64,000 bases of DNA from Impatiens glandulifera (GCF_907164915.1 NC_061870.1:6161714-6225713), one strand, 5' to 3'. Positions 10,770 through 22,058 are shown, counted from the stretch's first letter. Program-made: numbers and translations. The notes: generated by a model from the sequence alone, not told the origin.

Positions 10770-11345
10770 AGACGTGGTATAAGCAGGCTAATTAGACGTG
10801 ATACGTAGTTAAACGTGCAAGTCTAACAGATACATAGTTAGACGTGTTAGTCTAACAGATACGTAGTTAGACGTGTTAGTCTAACAGATACGTAGTTAAA
10901 CATGCTAGTCTAACAAATACGTAGTTAGACGTGTTAGTCTAACAGATACGTAATTAGACGTGCCAGTCTAACAGGTACGTAGTTAGACGTGTCAGTCTAA
11001 CAGATACGTAGTTAGATGTTCTAGTCTAACAGATACGTAGTTTGACGCACCAGTCTAACAGATACATAGTTAGACGTGCCAGTCTACAGATACGTAGTTA
11101 GACGCACTAGTCAAATAGACATGTAGTTAGACATTGGCGTCTAACTCCTTCATATTAGTCTGAAGTGATATGTAGTTAGACGGTGCAATCTAACTCCATT
11201 AGACGTGGTAGTCTAATGGGATGCGAAGTTAGACGTTGCTTTCTAACTCCATTAGACGTGATAGTCTAATGGAACTAGCTATTAGACGTTTTCGTGTAAC
11301 TCCCTTAGACTTGTCAGTCTAATGGAGCACGTCTAATGCATCGCT
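10770..11345. repeat. TTAGACGTG...CTAACAGATACGTA tandem repeats in the partial LTR
   Basis: About ten units of roughly 29 bp (AGATACGTAGTTAGACGTG then TTAGTCTAAC) from 10840 to 11130, then irregular TTAGAC/GTCTAA palindromes. It is the counterpart of the palindrome blocks in the other A-family LTRs but with its own unit, so the array seems to turn over quickly. Confidence 0.85.
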
Positions 11346-11619
11346 TCAGCATCCGTTTGAAGTTAGCATACGTCTACCCACGATCAACTAGTTGTACGCT
11401 ACTCTGCTCAACTTTCTTTTGCAGACCAGTACTCCAGCTATTTGCATCCAATCAATGAATGTCACGTACGCCAAGATTCCTCTCACTACTTGTTCAGTAC
11501 TGGTTTGCGAAGAATTGAAAGTGATATTAATCCCTAACAGGATTTCTATCAATCCATTTATCCGAAGTTGTTATTAATAGTCAGACCCCGTCTCTATTGT
11601 CAGCACCGATCCTATCGCA

Positions 11620-12150
11620 TTCATTGGGTATGTCACTGAAGGGCATCTCTCTTGAGTAGACCATCTTAGTTCATTAGAAGAAATTGTCTCTTCAATATTT
11701 TCATTCCCTTATTGATTGTTATTTCCAACATTAGCTTAACGAGTAGAGTCAACATCAATAAAATCATTAGTATTTAAAGGATTACCAGCATGTGAATCCA
11801 TACCTTGATTTTCATTTTGATCGTTGTTGATGTTCATCGAGTTGGGAGAAACTGGATTTTAATTCATTTCAACCATCTCATCATTTACTTGAGTGGGAAC
11901 AACCTCGTCCATTTTTTCGATGTCTTTAATGTTATTATCCTCCATAAATACAACATCACAACTATGAATAAGTTTCTTATCAATAATATTAAATTACCGA
12001 TATTCGAACGTATCCAGTCCATAGCCGACAAACACACGCTTCTTAGTCTTGTCTTTTCATTTTTACCTCTCATCTTTGGGAACATGCATGTAAGCCATAC
12101 ACCCAAATACTTGAAGATGATCATAAGAGATCTTATTACCACTCCAAACA
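11620..12150 (-). pseudogene. Copia element G, left fragment (integrase end and linker)
   Basis: On the minus strand, next to the insertion point of element A, one frame reads VWSGNKISYDHLQVFGCMAY, the C-terminal part of a copia integrase core, followed by VGYG and VVFMEDN and an acidic linker. Stops interrupt it. The matching upstream part lies at 22064-23950 on the far side of A. The left end is cut off next to the partial LTR at 11618; reverse transcriptase and the 3' LTR of G are not seen. Confidence 0.7.
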
Positions 12151-12155
12151 TGGTT

Positions 12156-13882
12156 TGATAGGATCAGCTTAATCAATAGAGATGGGGGTAAGGCTATTGA
12201 TGAAGGCTTAGGAAAACGATTTGATAGAAATCTTGTTAAGGATTTAAATCACTTTCTATTCTACGCAAACCCTTGTAAACACTTGAAACAGAATCAAGCG
12301 CGGAAATGTTTACTTAGGTTTGAAGATGGGAACCAAGAATAAAAAGATGACAAAAGAAACAACATAACAGTTTGTTTATGGATGTTCGGAGCAAACTCTT
12401 CAACGTCACCCTTCTTCCAACCATCGGAAGGATTCACTATAATATGCTTTGAATCAAGTACAGTTTGCACGAATAGCTCACTATTGAAAAGAACAGACTC
12501 TGTTCAACTTACAATATAATGAAGAATATCACTCAGCTAAAACGATGCTTTGATTCTAACTCTCACCTTATTAACACAAAATAAAGCAAGAAATTAGCTC
12601 ACAGTTTCAATAGAATAATCTGAGTATCAAATGATCGATTAATTGTCTGGCTTGTTCACTAAATGTTCTGGCTCTGTTCGTCCGTTGTCCTTGAGATTCT
12701 TTAACTAAGGAGTAGTTAATAACGGTCGAATCTTCATAATGACACGTGGCAAGCTTCCATTGGAACGCCTCCATAGTACACAACAGACTTTGAGCACAAG
12801 GATCGTGGTCGTACACAACTAGTAGTGTGTCGAAATTCTTCAGAGATGTACCTGCAAATCACGTAGTGTGAAGGATATTCGCTTATGTGGCATTGGTTGA
12901 TTGGTTGCAGATGGCTGTCGTACTAATCTTCACTAGAAAGTGGAGTAGGAGTAGCGTACATCTAGAGCACGTGGGTAGGCGGGTGCTAGCTTCAAGCAAC
13001 TACTTAATCATGGCATTAGACGTATTTCAATTAGACGACCTCGTACAATGAGATCACTCGTCCCCGTCTATTAACTGGATCCATTAGACCACCTAGTCTA
13101 ATGGGATTAGACTTCATGTCTAATTACATCTCACTTCAGACTAATCTGAAGGAGTTAGACTGCAGGTTTAACTTTCACTAGTTAGACTGCATGTCTAACT
13201 TTCATATTCCATTAGACTCCACGTCTAATTACGGTTCCCTTCAGACTTGTCTGAAGGAGTTAGACTGCACGTCTAACTTTCTCTTTCCATTAGACTCCAC
13301 GTCTAATTCAATTAGTTAGACTACACATCTAACTTTCACTAGTTAGATTGCACGTCTAACTCAACTAGTTAGACTGCACGTCTAACTCAATTAGTTAGAC
13401 TGCGCGTCTAACTTAACTAGTTAGACTTCACGTCTAACTCCGTGTGTTAGACTGCACGTCTAACTTCACTAGTTAGACTGCACGTCTAACTTCGCTAGTT
13501 ATACTGCACGTCTAACTCAACTAGTTAGACTGCACGTCTAACTCCGTGTGTTAGACTACACGTCTAACTTCACTAGTTACACTGCACGTCTAACTTCACT
13601 AGTTAGAACTGCACGTGTAACTCCGTGTGTTAGACTGCACGTCTAATTTCACTAGTTAGACTACACGTCTAACTTCACTAGTTAGACTACACGTCTAACT
13701 TCGTGCATCGCATGCTAAATCGGTCTAATGAACCTCATTAAGACCACGTCTAATAAGGTCTAATTTCGATACACCTGCACCAAAGACAATTAGACGCATA
13801 GATTAAGTTTTATATCCATTCATCATCAAAATTCCAATAGTCAAACTACTTTGATATTTAGTCAAAATAATTTGACCCAACA
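12156..13882 (-). repeat. Element A 3' LTR (1727 bp)
   Basis: Plus-strand left end TGATAGGATCAGC, right end TTTGACCCAACA, matching the ends of the LTR at 20253-22058. It contains the conserved motif (12375-12418) and the palindrome array 13013-13745. It is about 80 bp shorter than its partner, mainly in the array. Confidence 0.9.
13013..13745. repeat. Tandem palindrome array in A's 3' LTR
   Basis: Units of about 26 bp built on ACTAGTTAGACTGCACGTCT plus AACTTC. Each contains GTTAGAC and GTCTAAC arms that can pair. More diverged palindromes occur at the left (CCTTCAGACTTGTCTGAAGG near 13235). Confidence 0.9.
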
Positions 13883-13897
13883 ATTTCCCCATTATTG
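13883..13897 (-). promoter_or_regulatory. Polypurine tract of element A
   Basis: The minus strand reads AATAATGGGGAAAT directly before the 3' LTR start TGTTGGGTC, the expected place for plus-strand DNA priming. Confidence 0.75.
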
Positions 13898-14049
13898 ATG
13901 ATGAGATTGAAACTTTTGCATAGATAACAAGTTAAGCATTCATCATATAAAATGCAGAGTAAAACTTGTTCATCCATCTTATACAACCACTTTCCAAAAC
14001 CAATATTCAAAAACATAGTTAAATAAACATAATTAAAGAATTAACAAAG

Positions 14050-15664
14050 TAGGGGAAAGAAGATTATTGTTCTTCCCTTTTCACTCGAGGATCGATCGGG
14101 AAACGAGTTCCTTCATAGCTCATCCCTTCTCCTATCATCTCTTGACCGGTTAGCAGATTGCGAAAAGGAGGAAAAGGGCGACCATCACGAGCGGCTCCAA
14201 CACTTTTGCCACCACGAAGGGCTCCATCACTTCTGCCTCCGCAATCACCACCGCTGCGACCTCCGCCTCTTTTAGTTTGCCTTGGATTTTCATCATTGGT
14301 TGGATTTCGTTTGGATCTGGTGCCAGTTGTTACACCGTCACCTCTTCTATCTCTAACAGCATTGCCCTGAGTGATGGTATTCTGTTCTTTCTCAGTATCA
14401 GCTTTCGCATTCTCTTCAGCTTAAAATTTCCTTACGATAGAGTCAGCATACTCTAGTCTTTCAGCATCTGTTCTTATCATGCTGCCTTGAATTTCAACCA
14501 GCTAATTCTGAATCAATTTCATTGCTTCCATAACCTCTCTTTGATTATCAAGATTGATTTGTCTTTCAAGGCTCATCATTTCCGATTGTCGATTGAAGAG
14601 TTTCTTTTCAAATCTTTCAAAATTTGTATTGGAGACTTCAACCTCATAAGTGTTTTTCTTCAGTGTTAGCTCCAACGTTTTATGGGTTTTAACCAGATCG
14701 CCAAATTTCTTCTTGTCTTCCTTCTGGGCTTTCATAACTTTTGTCATATTGGATTGCATAACTGCCACATTCTTTTGAAGCGTTGTTAACAAGGTTGACA
14801 TCGACTTCATGAGCTTTGTTCCGTCAACTGAAGATCCTTCATTAGACGAATTACCTTGCAAATATGCTGCCATGGTCTAAATTGGACTGAAGTTGGTATG
14901 AACTTATATGGACTGCTCAGGTTCATTCTCCTCTAATCCACCATCAGATTTATTTTGATCTTCTTCTTCCAACTCCTTCTTTGCCCTATTAATCCTTTCG
15001 AGCAAGTTCCCTAAATTGTGAAGAGGATTAAGAATGTTCTAGTATTATGATCTTGTTCCCCCTCAGATGAGGAACTAATCTCAGCTTCTTTTTCTTTTGA
15101 GGGTTCCCCCTCAGAATGAACTGGATTTGGATGAACAGCATCAGCCTTCTTCACTTGAGATACCTCTACTCCCAGAATAGGGGAATCTATCACTTCATCT
15201 TCATTGATGTTAGGAGTTTGAACGTGCTCTTCAACAATTTCTTCTTCTTGCGTTACAAGAGCTTGAGCGGGCTCTTGTTCAGACTCTTGAATAACTTCTT
15301 CTTCTTCCATGGACGGATTCTCTTGAATAGGTTCCTCATATTGCTCGATAACAGGTTGAGCCAGTAGACGTCTTTCTTCAGCAGAGAGACTTCCAAGTTA
15401 TATTAGAAGAGCAGCAGCTTGCTCATCTGTATCAACAAGATCAGCAGAGATATCCATTGGTTCGTCTTCATCGGAGGAACTACCAAAAGGGCTAGTTCCT
15501 GAGAAGTTAGATCCATCAACATACCGAGTGACTACAGAAAGATAGTCAGGCATGATCTCATCCAATCTCTTTAAAGCCTTCACTTCCGCTTCAGCACCTC
15601 TCTCAATTGGATTGAAATTTTCTTTTCTGGCTTCAAGAATAGGAAAGAGAGCTCTTCCTCTCAT
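14050..15664 (-). pseudogene. Accessory ORF of A, C-terminal part, broken into several frames
   Basis: Four open segments follow each other on the minus strand: 15664-15398, 15310-15011, 14873-14502 and a Gly/Arg-rich stretch down to about 14050. The first two are acidic (QEEEIVEEHVQT, SSSSEGEQDHN). The 14873-14502 segment (123 codons) looks alpha-helical and coiled-coil-like, with MSTLLTTLQKNVAVMQSNM and FERFEKKLFNRQSEMMSL. The last part has RGGGRSGGDCGGRS. The order (acidic, then coiled coil, then basic) is comparable to the tail of F's accessory ORF at 54150-56105. Stops and frame changes show it is decayed in this copy. Confidence 0.55.
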
Positions 15665-15690
15665 ATTCGCTTTTACAAGATCTTTTCTCT

Positions 15691-16833
15691 TCAGAGCTTC
15701 AGAAACCTCCGATGTTTTGGCCCATTTGAGGACTTTCTTTTCATTGAATACAAGCTTACGCCATTGACTACATACTGGATTGATAATCTATTCTGGATCC
15801 AAGAGTCAAAATTTTCTATCTTTTCATAAGTTATAGCTTTGGCTTGATTCATCATGAGGTCAACAATGCATGTTTCCTCAAAAACATCTTCATTTTCGTC
15901 AGTTACAACATCCTTCCCTTTTCCAATAACCTCAACAGATTTTGGAAAGGGTCTTGGTTCTCCAAATACAAATCCACATGATTGTCTTGTGGAGCGCATC
16001 AATTCATGAGCAGATAGAGGTTTTTTGAAGAGTCCAGGAGGGAGTTCTCCTCGAGTGATCTTCCTGGTTACCATGGAATCTTTTGAAATAGGATTTGAGG
16101 TGGAAGGCTCTCTGACAGACACAGAGGGAGCCTTTTCAGCAATACCACCAGAAACAAGGGTAAGAACTGCACCTTGTTCTAGTTGAACGAACTCTGTAGC
16201 ACCAGCGGCTACTGGATTATATTGGCAAACAGGAGACACAGACTTGTCAAAATTCTCAATATTTGGACCAGCTAACTCAACAGCAGGCCCTGCAGCAGAT
16301 TCCTCAACAGGAATATCATCAAGATTTTCTTGTTCCATTTCTGGAGCATTAAATTTAGGCACTTCGGCCAGAGTTGGAGGAGATGTTACCTTTGATGAAG
16401 CCTTCATCGATTTAGACGCACAGGGCGCCTTTGACTTTTCACCTTTTGAAATAGATGACCTTGAAGATATCCGAAACTGACTAGCAACCGGAGACAGAGG
16501 AGACATGGGAATGGTGGCAAGTTCGACTGGACCTTGCCTGACTCTGGAATCAACAAATCCAGAATCCTTCTTCGATGAGCTCTTAAGGCTAATAGAGCTA
16601 GCCTCAGACTCGTTCACAGTCTTGGTTCGTTTGGATCCTGTAGACAGGACAAAAGCCGTTGGTTGCTTTGATCGGGTAACAGACTTTCCTGATGTTTGTT
16701 GACTTGAGGCTCTGGAAAGAGACTCTTTGTTGTTCCTCATTCTGACTAGGGTGTTTGCGACTGTAAAGACAGTGTACACCCTGGTCGGGTTGATTGGTTC
16801 GGAATCCTCCATTGGAACCCCCAAGGGCTCCAA
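15691..16833 (-). pseudogene. Accessory ORF of A, middle part, 380 codons
   Basis: The frame is rich in Ser, Thr, Pro and Lys, with no recognised catalytic motif, and looks largely disordered (for example SISLKSSSKKDSGF). Its first residues follow the end of the conserved N-terminal domain at 16842: just upstream in this frame the sequence reads NFSAQISRLLEPLGV, so the two frames were once continuous and a small frameshift lies around 16860-16920. The function is unknown. In the Sirevirus literature an extra ORF after pol is sometimes called envelope-like, but nothing here shows an envelope protein: I see no clear signal peptide or transmembrane segment. Confidence 0.6.
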
Positions 16834-16841
16834 TAGACGAC

Positions 16842-17441
16842 TTATTTGAGCAGAAAAGTTAATGCTCTCCTTGTTCTCCTTGTTAATTTAAAAGCAGAGG
16901 TTCTAGAACTATTTAAGGCCCAGTTAACCTGAATCCCCTTTGAGATGGCAGACATATAGTCTAACCGATCTTGAATGTAGAGATTAAATGACCCATCCTT
17001 CCCCTGAAGCGCTTTCGCCACCACATCATTCAGCAAAATGAACTGTGGTTTGAGAGCCTTCTTACTCCCATTAAGTCTAATCGTCGAGCCGTCGGTAGAA
17101 AAGACTATCTTTATTTCCTCCGTCACTACCGCTAACAGATGTCGATTGAACGTATGCCCTTCTGATGGAAGTTCAAAGAACTCCGCATATACCGCCTCGT
17201 CGAAAGAAATTTCAGTTCCATTTACAGTTGCTACAATGGAATCATCCACCATTGTTGCAGACTTGAAGAACTCCCTCACTTCCTTCTCGTGGAAGATGAA
17301 AGGTCCTCCCAGATACTTTCCCAGACCGGAATACTCAAGAGATATGAACATTTCGATCACCTCTTGTTGATCGAACGTGTAGACGGAAGGAAAATCCACC
17401 TGCAAAGTACAGTGACCGAGCGAGATTCTCTTGTTTCCCAT
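16842..17441 (-). CDS. Accessory ORF of A, conserved N-terminal domain (199 codons)
   Basis: The frame starts at an ATG (MGNKRISLGHCTLQVDF) 121 bp after a TATA box. It is homologous to three ORFs in element F (59159-58398, 57932-57198, 56633-56115). Shared landmarks are an early VDF, then SGLGKYLGGP (about residues 33-42), EVREFFKSA (about 53-61), VATVNGTEISFDEAV (about 69-83), FELPSEG (about 87-93), LKPQFILLNDVVAKAL and a terminal QVNW. This pattern fits the family annotated as putative plant transposon protein; the biochemical role is unknown. After NW the frame is altered by a frameshift and stops; the continuation is at 16833. It lies downstream of gag where pol would be expected to come first, but pol is missing. 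Confidence 0.7.
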   Translation of the reverse strand: MGNKRISLGHCTLQVDFPSVYTFDQQEVIEMFISLEYSGLGKYLGGPFIFHEKEVREFFKSATMVDDSIVATVNGTEISFDEAVYAEFFELPSEGHTFNRHLLAVVTEEIKIVFSTDGSTIRLNGSKKALKPQFILLNDVVAKALQGKDGSFNLYIQDRLDYMSAISKGIQVNWALNSSRTSAFKLTRRTRRALTFLLK

Positions 17442-17560
17442 TTTTCAGAAGAATACGAACAGACAAACAAAGAACGAGGGTTTTTGAGAGAGAAAATCAA
17501 AGAAATTTAGGGTTCTTAGAAATCTTGAGTAAAAGAAACTTTCAATCTCATGCAAAACTG

Positions 17561-17572
17561 TCCTTATATAGG
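17561..17572 (-). promoter_or_regulatory. TATA box upstream of A's accessory ORF
   Basis: The minus strand reads GCCTATATAAGGA, 121 bp before the ATG at 17441. A TATA box in the middle of an LTR element suggests the accessory ORF has its own transcript. The equivalent ORFs in F also have such boxes. Confidence 0.6.
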
Positions 17573-17619
17573 CTGTTAAAAGTCATATTGAATAACCGTC
17601 GTTTTTCCTAGGGGTATGA

Positions 17620-18135
17620 CCCATCAAATAATATTAGACGACCTTTACAAAGAGTCATCATTATATTGAGGGTATATTAGTCATTCTCTCTTAACTTGAA
17701 AGACACGTGTCTTCATGTTATTAAAAGATGACTGTTTTAATGTTTGAGCGGGAAAATCAGATATCTCCTCACGTGGGACAGCTGTCCTTAATTAGTCTAA
17801 TGAGCACGTAGTTAGACGTTTTTCTTACTTCACCCATCTATGACAACTAAACGTCTATTAGACGCATGGGTCTATTAGACGCAGGCGTCTAATCACGTGT
17901 CATACATATGCGTCTAATGTCTATTAGACGTGTACGTCTTATTACGCATGAACGCCACGTTTTAGACGTGAGAATCCACTTGCTCTATACGTAAAAACGT
18001 CTAACGTCTATTAGATGTGTACGTCTAACCGCGCAGGTTTTAAATCAAAACAAAGACTTAGTTGCATAGATTGTGAGCAAAAATACGTCTAAGTATATGC
18101 CTCTTCTTTTAGACGACCTCGTCTAATAGACCGAT
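17620..18135. repeat. Internal TTAGAC/GTCTAA palindrome block of element A
   Basis: At least ten TTAGACG or CGTCTAA half-sites lie between gag and the accessory-ORF promoter, for example around 17860-17960 and 18100-18130. The same motif fills the LTRs, so it is not confined to them. The stretch 18136-18415 shows no coding pattern and marks the place where pol is missing. Confidence 0.75.
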
Positions 18136-18415
18136 TAAGGTTTCGTCTGAGTGTATCTTTAGTTCCAAAATATGTTTTCCCTCTCATTCTATGCATGTAC
18201 AAAATGAATAACCAAATGTTTTGAGGTCCTTCGGACCAAAAGTATTTTAAAACAAAAACATAGAAAAACATTTAATCTTTTGGAATGGCAACGGCCATTG
18301 TTGATCTTCTGAAATGTATACTCAAAAGAGTATTCTCCATGCTTCCTTCCTGCATCCCTCCTGCATCACCTACATAAGAAACTATTTACAAACTTGGTAC
18401 CCATATTTAATTGGG

Positions 18416-18946
18416 TCATCGATCAATTAGTCCCTTAGGAATCCATATCTGACATATTCTAATGGATTTCCCATGTTGCGTTGTGATTAATGCGTATGAT
18501 TTTGACTTAGCATACGATTTTCTACTAGTCACTGATCCCTTAGCTTTTGAAGAAGACTTTCTTTTAAAACTCCTTGACTTTGAGTAAGGTTTTAAGTTGT
18601 CAGACCTGTTAACTACTTCTAACTTATTTTTCAGCCAGCTAACAGTCGGCGGAACATAAATAATTTCATTCTTAAAAGCTACTTCTTCATGAATGGGATC
18701 AGATTCACTGTCAGTCAGACTTCCTTTAACAAAATTTATTGGCTTAAACTTGTCATTCGATGATTTTGACTTTTTGCATGACAGGTTTGAGTCAATGCCA
18801 TCAAATCCTAGACCGGATCTAGATCCAGTAGGTTTTAACAAGCTGGTCTGATATTTGACAGCTTCTCCAGACATTGTCCATGCACTAACAACATAGTTTA
18901 ACCTCTTGTTTTCATTAGAAATAGTTTGAATCTGTTCTTTGAGCAT
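18416..18946 (-). pseudogene. Element A gag, C-terminal region (176 codons)
   Basis: Follows the zinc-knuckle segment on the minus strand. It begins with a coiled-coil-like stretch (MLKEQIQTISNENKRLN), has a basic Ser/Lys-rich part (KSRSFKRKSSSKAKGS) and ends IWIPKGLI, a signature also found at the end of F's gag (VWIPKGLI at about 62960). In F the pol frame begins right after this point. In A a few residues of the pol frame (DDPIKYGYQV) are still readable, then coding stops. Confidence 0.7.
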
Positions 18947-19018
18947 CTCATTCTCAGATGAGATCTCTACAAATTTATTTTCAAAAACATTTGATTAAAA
19001 ACTTTGAGGTGGAACTAG

Positions 19019-20210
19019 TTAAGACACTTCAGGTGATGATTTTGTTTTATTTAGGGATTCTGCTAGCTTTCTGTATTCTATGACCATGTCATCTAGTGCA
19101 GCTACCAGTTGTTCCCTTGAAAACTTTTCAGAAGAGAAGTCAAATACCTCAGTTTCCTGAGTCTCTTCTTCATCTTCTCTAGCCATGAAACAAGCCACTT
19201 CTTCGTCATCACTATCACTAGATGAGAAGTAAGAGTCACGGATGCTTCGTCTGTTCTTCCCATCTCCTGTCATAAGAGCCTTCAACTCTTTTTCATCATC
19301 CTTCTTATCTTCACGCTTAGGCTTCCGACATTCCGATTGGTAATGACCTGTAATACCACAGTTATAACATTTAACATTATCTTTCGATTTCTTATTTTAT
19401 CATTGGAATTTGAAGAGCTTGAGTTAGGATTGCTCTTCTTCATGAATTCTCCAAACTTCTTCACGAAGAGCGACATGGCATCGCTGCTCAGTTGATGCGC
19501 CTCCATCTTCACATCAGAAGCTACTAGTGGCTCTTCAGCAGTCACCAATGTTTTGGCAATGATAATGGATGTGGATTGATCTTCTTCCATCCTACAGTTC
19601 AGTTCGAACTCGTAGGCCATGAGATCAGCAAACAGGTCGAAGAGAGAAATCTTATTAAGATCTTTGGATTCCCTCATAGCCATCGTCTTTATGTCTCATT
19701 CCCTCAGAAGAGCACGCATGACCTTAATAGCAAGATCCCTGTTGCTATAGGTCTTTCCAAGGATAGACAAGGAGGAGACAATCTTGCTGAATCTAGTGTC
19801 AAACTCGTTCATTGTTTCACCAGGACGCATCTTGAAACTGTCAAACTGTTGAGTTGAAAGCATGACCTTTTTTCCTTGGTTTGCTCGTTTCCCTCACACA
19901 GTTGGGTGAGTCTGCCTCAGACCTCTTTAGCAGTATCGCACTCGATAATGTAGTTGAACATGCTGTCATCGAGAGATCTGTACAGAACATCAAGAGCCAT
20001 GTTGTTGAGGTTGTTCTGCCTCTTTTCTTTACTGGTCCATTCGAATTTCTCCTTATCGATCTTGATAGGACCCTTTGTGATTACACTCCACATGTCGTCA
20101 TGAAGATAAAAAAGATGAGCATGAACTCTCTTCTTCCATACGATATAGTTTTCTCAAAAGAAAGTTGAAATAGCGGTTGCACTGGCATCTTTGGTTATGG
20201 TCGACATTCT
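19019..20210 (-). pseudogene. Element A gag, N-terminal and zinc-knuckle region
   Basis: Gag packages the element RNA. From about 20200 to 19690 the minus strand reads a UBN2/gag-type domain (HDDMWSVITKG, MALDVLYRSLDD) with in-frame stops. The open segments 19683-19282 and 19285-19019 continue it in overlapping frames. The zinc knuckle near 19360-19320 reads CYNCGITGHYQSEC, a complete C-x2-C-x4-H-x4-C, with a frame change just before it. The following segment is acidic (SSSDSDDEEVACFM). The gene is clearly gag but is broken by several stops and frameshifts. Confidence 0.75.
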
Positions 20211-20236
20211 TTAGGAAAAGCTTGAGAATAGAAACA

Positions 20237-20250
20237 GAGATCTGATACCA
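20237..20250 (-). promoter_or_regulatory. Primer-binding site of element A
   Basis: The minus strand reads TGGTATCAGATCTC two bases after the end of the 5' LTR. It matches the initiator tRNA-Met primer site of plant copia elements (TGGTATCAGAGC) for the first nine or ten bases and fixes the element orientation as minus. Confidence 0.85.
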
Positions 20251-20252
20251 AT

Positions 20253-22058
20253 TGATATGATCGGCTCAATCAATAGAGACGGGGGTAAGGCTATTCATGA
20301 AGGCTTAGGAAAACGATTTGATAGAAATCTTGTTAAGGATTTAAATCACTTTCTATTCTACGCAAACCCTTGTAAACACTTGAAACAGAATCAAGCACGG
20401 AAATGTTTACTTAGGTATGAAGCTGGGAACCAAGAATGAAAAGATGACAGAAAGAAACAACACAGCAATTTGTTTATGGATGTTCGGAGAAAACTCTCTT
20501 ACATCACCCCTTCTTCCAACCACCGGAAGGATTCACTATAATATGTTTTGAATCAAATACAGTTTGCACAAATAGCTCACTGTTGAACAAAACAGACTTT
20601 GTTCAACTTACAATATGATGAAAAATATCACTCAGATAAAACGATGCTTTGATTCTAACTCTCTCTTGATTAACACACAGTAAAGCAAGAAAGCAACTCA
20701 CAGTTTCAATAGAATAATCTGAGTATCAAATGATCGATTAATTGTCTGGCTTGTTCACTCAAAGTTCTGGCTCTGTTCGTCCGTTGTCCTTGAGATTCTT
20801 TAAATAAAGAGCAGTTACTAACGGTCGAATCTTCATAATGACACGTGGCGAGCTTCCATTGGAACGCCTACATAGTACACAGCAGACTCTGAGCACAAGG
20901 ATCGTGGCCGTACACAACTGGTAGTGCGCCGAATATTATTCAAAGATGTACCTGCAAAACAAGTAGTGTGAAGGATATTCGCTTACGTGGTATTGGTTGA
21001 TTGGTTGCAGCTGGTTGTCGTACTAATCTTCACTATAAAGTGGAGCAGGAGTAGCGTACAGCTAGAGCACATCGATAGGCGGGTTCTAGCTTTAAGCAAC
21101 TGCTTAAACATGACATTAGACGTATTTCAATTAGACGACCTCGTCTAATGAAATCAGACGTCCCCGTCTAATAACAGGATCCATTAGACCACCTGGTCTA
21201 ATGGGATTAGACTTCACGTCTAATTACATCTCACTTAAGACTAATCTGAAGGAGTTAGACTGCACGTCTAACTTTCACTAGTTAGACTGCACGTCTAACT
21301 TTCACATTCCATTAGACTCCACGTCTAATTATGGTTCCCTTCAGACTTGTCTGAAGGAGTTAGACTGCACGTCTAACTTTCTCTTTCCATTAGACTCCAC
21401 GTCATATTCAATTAGTTAGACTGCATGTCTAACTCAACTAGTTAGACTGCACATTTAACTCAACTAGTTAGATTGCACGTCTAATTCCATGTGTTAGACT
21501 GCACGTCTAACTTTACTAGTTAGACTACACGTCTAACTCCGTGTGTTAGACTGCACATCTAACTTCACTAGTTAGACTGCACGTCTAACTTCACTAGTTA
21601 GACTGAACGTCTAACTCAACTAGTTAGATTTCACGTCTAACTCAACTAGTTAGATTGCACATCTAACTCCATGTGTTAGATTGCATGTCTAACTTCACTA
21701 GATAGATTGCACGTCTAACTTCACTAGTTAGACTGCACGTCTAACTTCACTAGTTAGACTGCACGTCTAACTTCACTAGATAGACTGCACGTCTAACTTC
21801 ACTAGTTAGACTGCACGTCTAACTTCATTAGTTAGACTGCACGTCTAACTTCACTAGTTAGACTGCACGTCTAACTCCGTGCATCTCATGACAAATCGGT
21901 CTAATGAACCTCATTAAGACCACGTCTAATAAGGTCTGATTTCGATACACCTTCACCAAAGACAATTAGACGCATAGATTAAGTTTTATATCCATTCATC
22001 ATCAAAATTCCAATAGTCAAACTATTTTGAGATTTAGTCAAAATAATTTGACCCAACA
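20253..22058 (-). repeat. Element A 5' LTR (1806 bp)
   Basis: Ends TGATATGATCGGCTC (left) and TTTGACCCAACA (right) on plus. Similar over its whole length to 12156-13882. The conserved motif at 20473-20517 is changed here to TGATGT. A palindrome array occupies 21112-21935. Confidence 0.9.
21112..21935. repeat. Tandem palindrome array in A's 5' LTR
   Basis: The same 26-bp ACTAGTTAGACTGCACGTCT-type units as in the 3' LTR, but with more copies and a different run of variants, so the two LTRs have gained or lost units since insertion. Confidence 0.9.

Larger units (their letters stand above)
9837..11618 (+). mobile_element. 3' end of a Sirevirus-like element (ORF tail, PPT, 3' LTR)
   Basis: Reading plus: a decayed accessory-ORF tail (9840-10330), untranslated sequence, a polypurine tract at 10571-10592 (AAAAGGGGGAAAT at its end) and an LTR from 10593 (TGTTGGGAAAATTAAGAG) to about 11618. 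The LTR has the TTAGAC palindromes of element A's LTRs and ends with the related CAGACCCCGTCTCTATTGTC. It lacks the conserved TGACGTAGGAG motif, suggesting an internal deletion near 11400-11560. Everything upstream of the ORF tail, including gag and pol, is absent. Confidence 0.75.

Noticed and set aside
3212..11618. The LTR-like copies at 3212 and 10593 as the two ends of one element
   Set aside because: The first has its own perfect AAACA duplication on both sides, so it is a solo LTR; the second is a separate 3' end.
14158..14370. Pro/Leu-rich plus ORF of 70 codons
   Set aside because: Antisense of the Gly/Arg-rich tail of A's accessory ORF.
16842..17441. Accessory ORFs as true envelope glycoproteins
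   Set aside because: The term envelope-like is used for some Sirevirus ORFs, but I see no signal peptide or transmembrane anchor in any of the four members.
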